A DNA stretch of 64,000 nt from Lycorma delicatula. Taxonomy: Eukaryota > Arthropoda > Insecta > Hemiptera > Fulgoridae. Location: the NCBI RefSeq assembly GCF_047948215.1, contig NC_134467.1, positions 39,554,520 through 39,618,519 of the forward strand. Direction: 5' to 3'. Positions 57,650 through 64,000 of this stretch are shown one piece after another; within the stretch, counting starts at the first letter, position 1; each line of letters begins with the position of its first letter. The notes under the pieces were generated by a model, which saw only the letters and a list, made by a program, of their open reading frames with translations, was not told where the DNA came from and searched no databases. The translations under genes were made by a program, and so were the position numbers.

Positions 57650-58250
57650 TCTTCCTTAAAGGCAAAACAATTTCTTCCTAGGTTGTCCTTTTTGTAACCC
57701 ATTTTTTTTTCTACCACATTTAGTTTCATTGTTTTCCTTCATTCTTTGATGTCTATCTAGAACACAATTAAAAGGGATCTGACTCAACGGTCTTATTAAC
57801 GTATATTTTACCATGCTTAAATTATTTATTGGTAATTTAAATTCTTTTTTTTGATAATTCAAAATAAATTAATCTTTAGAAAAGGCAATGGAAATTATTT
57901 GTTCGGTTAAGAAGGTTATAATTTATGCAGCTTAATTTTACACATACTATTTGTTCCACACAAGATCTTCCATTTCTTAACCACCCTGATGTATTCTCCA
58001 AATTGTTTATTGATGTGCCCTTCTATTCTCACAACTTTTGTAAGATTTTATAGGTTACTGAAAGAAGAGAAATTTTTCCTCTATAATTAGTAACTTCCAT
58101 TTTGTCTCTTTTTTTGTGAAGAGGATGAATTTAGAGCGTTCTTGTGGGTTTTTTCTCTCTTCAAAATGTTTTCAAATAATTTTTCTAATAAATCATACGA
58201 TAATTTAAAAAATTATTGGGTTCTCACCGAAATGCTTTATTATTTTTTAG
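57650..58250 (-). pseudogene. LINE reverse transcriptase relic
   Basis: Minus strand: LHKKRDKMEVTNYRGKISLL followed by SVTYKILQKL (about 58140-58035; family IxKKGDxxxxxNYRGISLLxxxYKIL), then GWLRNGRSCVEQIV (about 57995-57955; family GFRxGRSTxDQI), then after shifts GLQKGQPRKKLFCL (about 57700; family GLRQGDPLSPLLFN). Heavily decayed, and no catalytic FADD box was found. Confidence 0.55.
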
Positions 58251-58742
58251 ATATCTGATTATGTATTCTTTATTTATTGTTTATTCGGGGATTTGTGTTT
58301 TCTAGTTAAGTTACTGGTTCCAGACAATGCGGCTTTTCTCTGTGTTTTTTGCAGTTTGAATAGTTTTTTATAATTTGCTAAAATTTTACTATCACAAGTA
58401 TATGACTTTAATTAAAAATATTTTTTCTTATATTTTATCTGTACTAATTTCTTAGAAAATAATATTCTTCGTGAAATAGACTATTTTATTGTAATAAAAA
58501 GCTCAGTTTATATAAATTTCAGTTTTAGAAATATGTTTATAATATATAATTTGAGGTCTTTATGTGATCACAGAAAACAGGATGCTTCTTTATTTTAAAC
58601 ATACATCATTCCTTTTCATAAAAACAAATCAATTGTATTTTAGTGTGACTGAATGCAAGTTTATTATTTATCTCGGGCTAGTTGTGATGATTAAAACTAA
58701 CTTAAACCTGTCCACTTTGTTCAACCTACATGGTGTGAGTGG
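58251..58742. other. AT-rich spacer
   Basis: No gene recognised. Confidence 0.45.
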
Positions 58743-58744
58743 TA

Positions 58745-60056
58745 CAGAGTGATTCAAAGAAACGGGAAATTAAAACAATTAAATAACATTAATGAAAAAT
58801 TTTTTTTAGTAAATGAATTTTATTTCATGTAATTTTACAAATGTTGCCATTTTAGGATACATACATTTTAGTTTATTTTTTAAAGATAACATCTTGCAGG
58901 TGACCTCCTCTTCTACGTAAACACTGACGAAGTCTCTTCGTTAAATTGTTCACGGTTTGCCGTAACATCTCGACTGGAATTTCCGGAATTGCTTCTCGGA
59001 TCTTTGCCTTCAGTTCTTCCGTTGTAGCAGGTTTACTGTGGAGCACTTGCTTTTAAGGTGACCCCACAAAAAGTAATCGCAAGCTGAGAGATCAGGCGAT
59101 CTGGGAGGCCATTTAATGTCACCGTTTTGTGAAATGGCACGTCCAAACAATCGGGGTACAGCTGCTATCGATATTCTTGCAGTATGTGACGTTGCTCCGT
59201 CTTGTTGAAACCAGGCTGTGTTAAGAATTGGTGGAAATCTCTTTTGTTGTTCCACAACAAAGGTTTCAAGCATGGCTATGTAACGAGCCAAGACCGTTGG
59301 CACTAATCGCTAATCGCAAGACCGTTGTCATCCTCAAAAAAATAAGGGGCTATAACACCGTAAGATGACATAGCACACCACACGGTCACTTTCTGGCTGT
59401 GCAATGTACGCTGGTGTAGCTGCGTAGGATTTTCTTGTGCCCAGTATCTGAAATTTTGCTTGTTAACAAATCCACTGAGGTGGAAATGTTATCATTTATC
59501 TTCTGAAACATTACATTACAGAATTGTGCTTGCACAACTGTATCGTTCGGTTTCAGTTCCTGGACGATCTGCAACTTGTATGGATGGTATTGCAAGTCCT
59601 TCATTAACATTCTTCGAACTCTTGAACTATGCAGTTGTAAAGATGCTGAGAGACGACGGATTGACCGATTTGGACTTCGTGTGACAGCATCTTGTAAAGC
59701 TTGAACATTCTGTGGTGTACAGACGGTTCACTTACGGCCTGGAGGTTTCTTTTTCATTGCCGAACCGGTTTCCTCAAAATTAGATATCCATGTTTTAATT
59801 GCACGTGCTGATGGAACACGGTCGTGTCGTCCCAGGTTAAAATGACGGCGAAATTCTCTACGCGCTCCCTCTACACTGTCATTGTTTTTGTAAAACGCTT
59901 CGGTAACAAATGCACGTTGGACACCACTCCAAGGATCCATGACAACTAAATGGCAGGTTAGGTTAGAGAGGCTGGAGCCACTTTTCAAGTGGTGCCAATC
60001 GCCCAGGCCGGCTACCAACATAATTTTCAAAATTTCCCGTTTCTTTGAATCACCTG
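58745..60056 (-). mobile_element. Nearly complete Tc1/mariner-type transposon
   Basis: Ends CAGAGTGATTCAAAGAAACG (58745) and CGTTTCTTTGAATCACCTG (to 60056) are inverted copies differing by one gap; TA flanks both sides. Total 1312 bases, the usual size for the superfamily. It encodes one transposase on the minus strand (next entry). Confidence 0.93.
58873..59940 (-). pseudogene. Transposase of the 58745-60056 element, few lesions
   Basis: From ATG at 59940 (MDPWSGVQRAF) to TAA at 58873, about 355 codons. The N-terminal part reads AFVTEAFYKNNDSVEGARRE, FRRHFNLGRHDRVPSARAIK (helix-turn-helix region), PGRK, a TGA nonsense, then TPQNVQALQDAVTRSPNRSI. The catalytic core has WFQQDGATSHTAR (second Asp) and WPPRSPDLSACDYFLWG (third Asp about 35 residues later), then a frameshift at HLKSK and the C-terminus RRGGHLQDVIFKK. 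The first Asp region is disrupted near 59386. A nonsense codon and at least two shifts make it inactive, but it is a fairly recent copy. Known role: cut-and-paste transposition at TA. Confidence 0.85.
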
Positions 60057-60058
60057 TA

Positions 60059-62930
60059 CTAATGAGTTTCTATATGCATCTTTGGGGGCTTGAAATCTTA
60101 GGTTGGTTTTGAATTTGTTAGCGCATTAAATAAATTGTTTTTACTTTCTTATTTAGATATTTATGGACAGTGTTAAGGATAATTTGTTCCAGCATTTTTT
60201 TTTTTATGTTTATTCATTTTCTTTCTCTTTTCTCCAGTCCTTTTCTGCAGGCATCTTCTTTTTCTATTTCTTAACTCATGATTAAAAATTAATTATCTAA
60301 AGAGATCCTGTTTTTAAAATCTTTCTACAATTCCTACCTCTTGGACATCTTATTTAATTGCTTCAATCTAATTTTTTGTGTTTTTCTTTCAGTAAAAAAT
60401 CTATTAATTTTTTCAGTGTTCTATTATTACTCGTTAAAAAGATGTGATAAAAGAAACAGTCTTTCTTCTCAATTCTTGGTAAACGTTTTCATATTTAATA
60501 GAATAATATTGGAATTACAATTACTGGAAAGTGATTAATGTTCAGCATTGAAACAAATTCATATAATAGTCAAATATTAGCAGTGTATAATCTGTACAAT
60601 CTAATAAATCAATATTATAAGTAAAAAAAGGGATACATTTTTTATTTTTTTAAGTGGAAGATTATAATTAATATTTTTTTCCAGTAAAAATGGTTTTGTC
60701 GTAGACCGCTTTCTCTATGTATACAGAGGTACACGTATATTATGTTCAGAAATACAGTCGTATGCTGTTTACTATATTTTTCTGTATTATAACAATCAAT
60801 AAAATATCAGTGAGATATTAGTAGCTATAATCTGTTATTAGGAGTTTTTAAATTCTTCTTAGCAGAATTTATATCTCATATGTATAGACAGATAGAACTG
60901 AGCAGTACATAGAAATGCATTTGGTTACTATTTTTTTCATAAAAGAATTATGATGGATTAATGATTTGCTGTAAAATGATTGGTGTTCAGTATTTTCACA
61001 AATTACATTTAGCGGGCTGAAGGTTTGTCCTGTCTTTGTCGACCAAACTGTTCGCTGGCTTAGGCAAGATGAATGAGTAGGGTTTACTGTACTATCTAAC
61101 TAGATGACAATATCTGATTTCTAATAACATGACAGATTTGTATATAAAATGCAAACACAACAGTCTAGTACAATACAGTGACTAGTACACTAGACACAGG
61201 AGTTGCGAGTAGAAAACTTTCAGCTTGGGTATTGTATTAAAATACCAATAAGATATTTGAATTTTGTAACCTGTATAATTTAATACATGAAAATAATAAA
61301 TAAAAAAGGGGATTAGAGTTCTGATATTTTTTGTAAAATAGTTTGCGTAATTCATAATATTTGAGCCAAAGTCGCTGCTGTTTAGGTCTTTCTCATATGA
61401 TTACAGATAGGTACATGTGAGTAGTACACAGAAATACATTCGGTTGCTAATTAGTTCATTTTACAACAGAATAATGAAGTGCTTGAAAACTATCAAAATT
61501 TAATCAGATATAAAACTCTTTCCAAGGCAATATTTTGTATTTTCATCACATAAATATGAAATTCAGTAGCTTGTATCTCAAGAATGAAAAATGATAGAAA
61601 TATGAATATTTTGCCATTTTAAACCTCGTTCTTTTTATCTTTTTACTATTTAGTTTACATTTTATCCTACAGGTTACGCCACTTTGAAGTTCATAGGACA
61701 TTGTTAAAACCATGTGATACCATTTTATAACTGATTATCTTATGCAATCTGTAATCTCTGTTTTCTGAAAAAATTAATTTCTTTGTTTTAACACTAAACA
61801 AATTATAACTTTAGTTGTAATTCAAATAACTGCATGATTTTTTTTTTACATTGTACAGAAAATATTTTTCTAGATGCATGTGATAATCTTTTTCTACAAT
61901 TATGAGAGGGGTTTGAAATTAGAATAGTGATTTTGTTTTTTTAAATTAAAACATTTGTAATAAAACTTCTACAAGTTGTAGGCACTAGACACTTATTTTT
62001 CAAGTTTTTATATTTAGTAACAAATAAGATACATTTATTCTTGTCAGGAACTGTTTTTTAACCCCCCAATCACTATTTACGGGGTTGTAGTGAATATAAT
62101 TATCTGAAAATTTAGAAAGTACTCTTCATTGTAAGCCAAGCAAACTGACCAAATATAAACTTTCTATTTGCAGTTTAAAGAAAAAAGTTTTTGGGTAGAC
62201 TCCCCTCGTTAACAAATACTGAAAAGTTTTTACTGCGGGAAATTGTAGATGTTTAATTTCACAATTTATTGTTTCCGATAAATTTCTGAGATGAATATTT
62301 AAAAACCAATTTCTGGATTTTGCGAAATTCAACTTCTAAGGGGGTGTGAAATATGAATATCGAATTACTTTTTTTTTAAACAAACCTGACAAAGTTTAAT
62401 TTTGATAAGTCGATTAATTGTTCAATTCACCCGATCTATGATATTACACAAATAGATTTTAAAGGGCGATCCACAACAGATAAATTCTAATATACATATA
62501 TTTATATAGCTGTACTAGTCACCTGACCACCATTGCATTCATTATCGGTGTGATTATCAAAATAATACTAATAAATAACAAAATTAAAGCCTGTACAGTT
62601 TACAAAATCTGTCAGGGCATTGTAATTTCTTCAGTGCAACAGTTTGGTCACTACAGCACTTGAAACTTTCTGAAATATGCATCTTAAAAATAGTACTTTT
62701 AGCTGATTACAGTCATTCGTACGGGAAAAAAGAAGTATTTTGCACGGTTTTTAACGTTACCAGACAAACACAATGAACCCGTTCTCATATTTTATAAATA
62801 AAAAAAAATTGTTCATCTTTTAACTTTTACTTTTCTGTCAGCTACAGCTTTAGAACGGAAAGTATTGTAATCTGTTCAATTTGGGCATATGCTGTTTTCA
62901 CCGGATCTTTACGTTTTGACACCTAAGGAT
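60059..62930. other. AT-rich stretch with degenerate repeats
   Basis: Three degenerate related segments at about 60570-60790, 60840-60950 and 61240-61450 share phrases such as CAGAAATACA and TACATAGAAATGCATTTGGT. No protein gene is recognised. Confidence 0.35.
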
Positions 62931-63250
62931 CCCAAAAATTCCAAAAACCGGGTGAAAATTTTCCAGATGTTCGTATGTACGTGTATCTGTTCGGTGTCTT
63001 CCCTCTAAATTATCTTATATATCCAGAACTACTGAACCGATTTTCACCAAACTTGATCAGATTACTTTTATTTACGTGGCAATGATGCCATCAAATTTCC
63101 AATTTTTAAAGATCAAGGGGATGAGGCTGTACAGCAAGTTCACCCTCAATATCTCGAGATATCTTCTAATTTATTTTTATTAGTCGCATTTGTTAACAAA
63201 AAAAATTTGCCAAAAAGAATTTCTGCAAAATCATCCCCACCCAAAAAATT
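62931..63250 (+). repeat. Unclassified repeat-like segment
   Basis: CCAGAACTACTGAACCGATT followed by TTCACCAAACTTGATC and CTCAATATCTCGAGATAT resembles phrases often seen in insect interspersed repeats. Only one copy is in the window. Confidence 0.3.
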
Positions 63251-63263
63251 CTCTAAATAAACA

Positions 63264-63412
63264 AGTAGCGGACACTGTGGCATGAGTGGTAATGTCACGG
63301 CCTTTTATCCCAAGGTCCCGGGTTTGAATCCCAGTTAGGCATGACAATTTCACAAGGCTACAAATCATTCATCCTCTGAAGCAATACCTGACGGTGGTGC
63401 TGGAAGTTAAAA
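63264..63412 (+). mobile_element. SINE-B, full length
   Basis: Head GCGGACACTGTGGCATGAGT, T-arm CCCGGGTTTGAATCCC, middle CAATTTCACAAGGCTACAAA, then TCATTCATCCTCTGAAGCAA, tail and A-run at 63401-63412. Confidence 0.85.
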
Positions 63413-63872
63413 AAAAAAAGTAAAAAATAAAAATAAACTAGTAGGTAAGTGGGTACAGTGTGTCATTAGTACTTCCTCTCACTCTCACCACAAGGAGTGC
63501 TAGTGTAGCACTGAATTAAGCTACTGTAGTCGTCTTTCTTTCTTTTTCTGTTTTAGCCTTCGGCACCAGCTGTGTTGTAACATCACAGGTTAGTGGTGTA
63601 TTTAAAGTATCCCCTAGTACGACTCCCTAGCCACACCCGCGCGAATGAAGTATGAATGCGCACGCACTTTAGAATCATTGAATTGAAGAAACTAAAAATA
63701 TTATATTTAAACAAAATGATAAATATTTTTAATTAAGTTGTATGTGTAAGCCGTGCATCAGAAGAAAGCCGCGTGGCGGGAAAGTCCTGTAACTGTGTTG
63801 TCACAAAAAAAAAAAATGGTACAATTTTTTCAAATAAATTTTATTCTCTTTAAAAATAATAGTTTAATTAGT
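63413..63872. other. Intergenic stretch with a SINE tail fragment
   Basis: TCTTTTTCTGTTTTAGCCTT at 63542-63561 resembles the complement of the SINE tail. The rest is not recognised. Confidence 0.35.
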
Positions 63873-64000
63873 AAGCCCACCGGGCTGGTATAAAACTCAT
63901 CACAAATCAATAGTTTAACAGAAAAATTTGTTAGTCAAAGGTTCTCAGGTTCAAATCTTAGTATATGGATTTTTAATATATGGATTTGAATACTAGACCA
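63873..64000 (+). mobile_element. SINE-A copy, diverged and cut by the window end
   Basis: CCCACCGGGCTGGTATAAAA is the head, TTCTCAGGTTCAAATCTTAG the box B area, and TTGAATACTAGACCA the start of the conserved middle. Confidence 0.75.

Overview
This window is eukaryotic and almost certainly insect. It is strongly AT-rich, has spliced genes with GTAAGT donors and pyrimidine-AG acceptors, carries no operons, and is packed with decayed transposable elements: tRNA-derived SINEs, several LINE lineages, Tc1/mariner, hAT and Merlin-type transposases, and MITE-like inverted repeats. The abundance of tRNA-headed SINEs, nested insertions and mariner relatives resembles a large hemipteran genome (planthopper-type), but that is a guess from repeat style. 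No rRNA, CRISPR, bacterial or plastid feature was seen.

The only convincing host protein-coding gene is a plus-strand C2H2 zinc-finger gene at about 43.47-55.33 kb. Three short phase-0 exons (49, 45 and 42 codons), each acidic and carrying psi-K-x-E (SUMO-site-like) motifs, lead to a large terminal exon with about eleven C2H2 fingers. A one-base deletion ends the reading frame early, and relics of about three more fingers lie downstream in another frame. The introns hold a MITE with a perfect 8-bp target duplication, a nearly 4-kb R1-like LINE pseudogene, and a Tc1/mariner-type transposon. Inside that transposon sits a copy of exon 1 (part), intron 1, exon 2 and a mariner relic taken from 9 kb upstream. 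The second 45-codon exon copy keeps intact splice sites. The inserted copy is bordered by 69-bp direct repeats.

Layout: 0-18 kb is a repeat graveyard (repeat families A, B and C, SINE-A copies with clear target duplications, three copies of one LINE, two inverted-repeat elements). 18.9-31.4 kb holds three diverged copies of a minus-strand unit with a conserved splice donor, a long-TIR transposon, a second Tc1/mariner pseudogene, a Merlin fragment, a perfect 29-bp hairpin and an unusual run of tRNA box-B-like motifs. 31.5-41.5 kb has further repeats A and B, a chimeric SINE, mariner and hAT fragments and a second LINE lineage. 41.5-56.4 kb is the zinc-finger locus. 56.4-64 kb has a LINE relic, a nearly complete Tc1/mariner element with TIRs and TA duplication, and SINE fragments.

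The most notable signals are the exon-bearing duplication inside a transposon, the exon-by-exon psi-K-x-E pattern, the truncated finger array, two long perfect hairpins, the shared tails and chimerism of the SINE families, and the three minus-strand units. All family names come from reading translated motifs by eye; no database search was possible.
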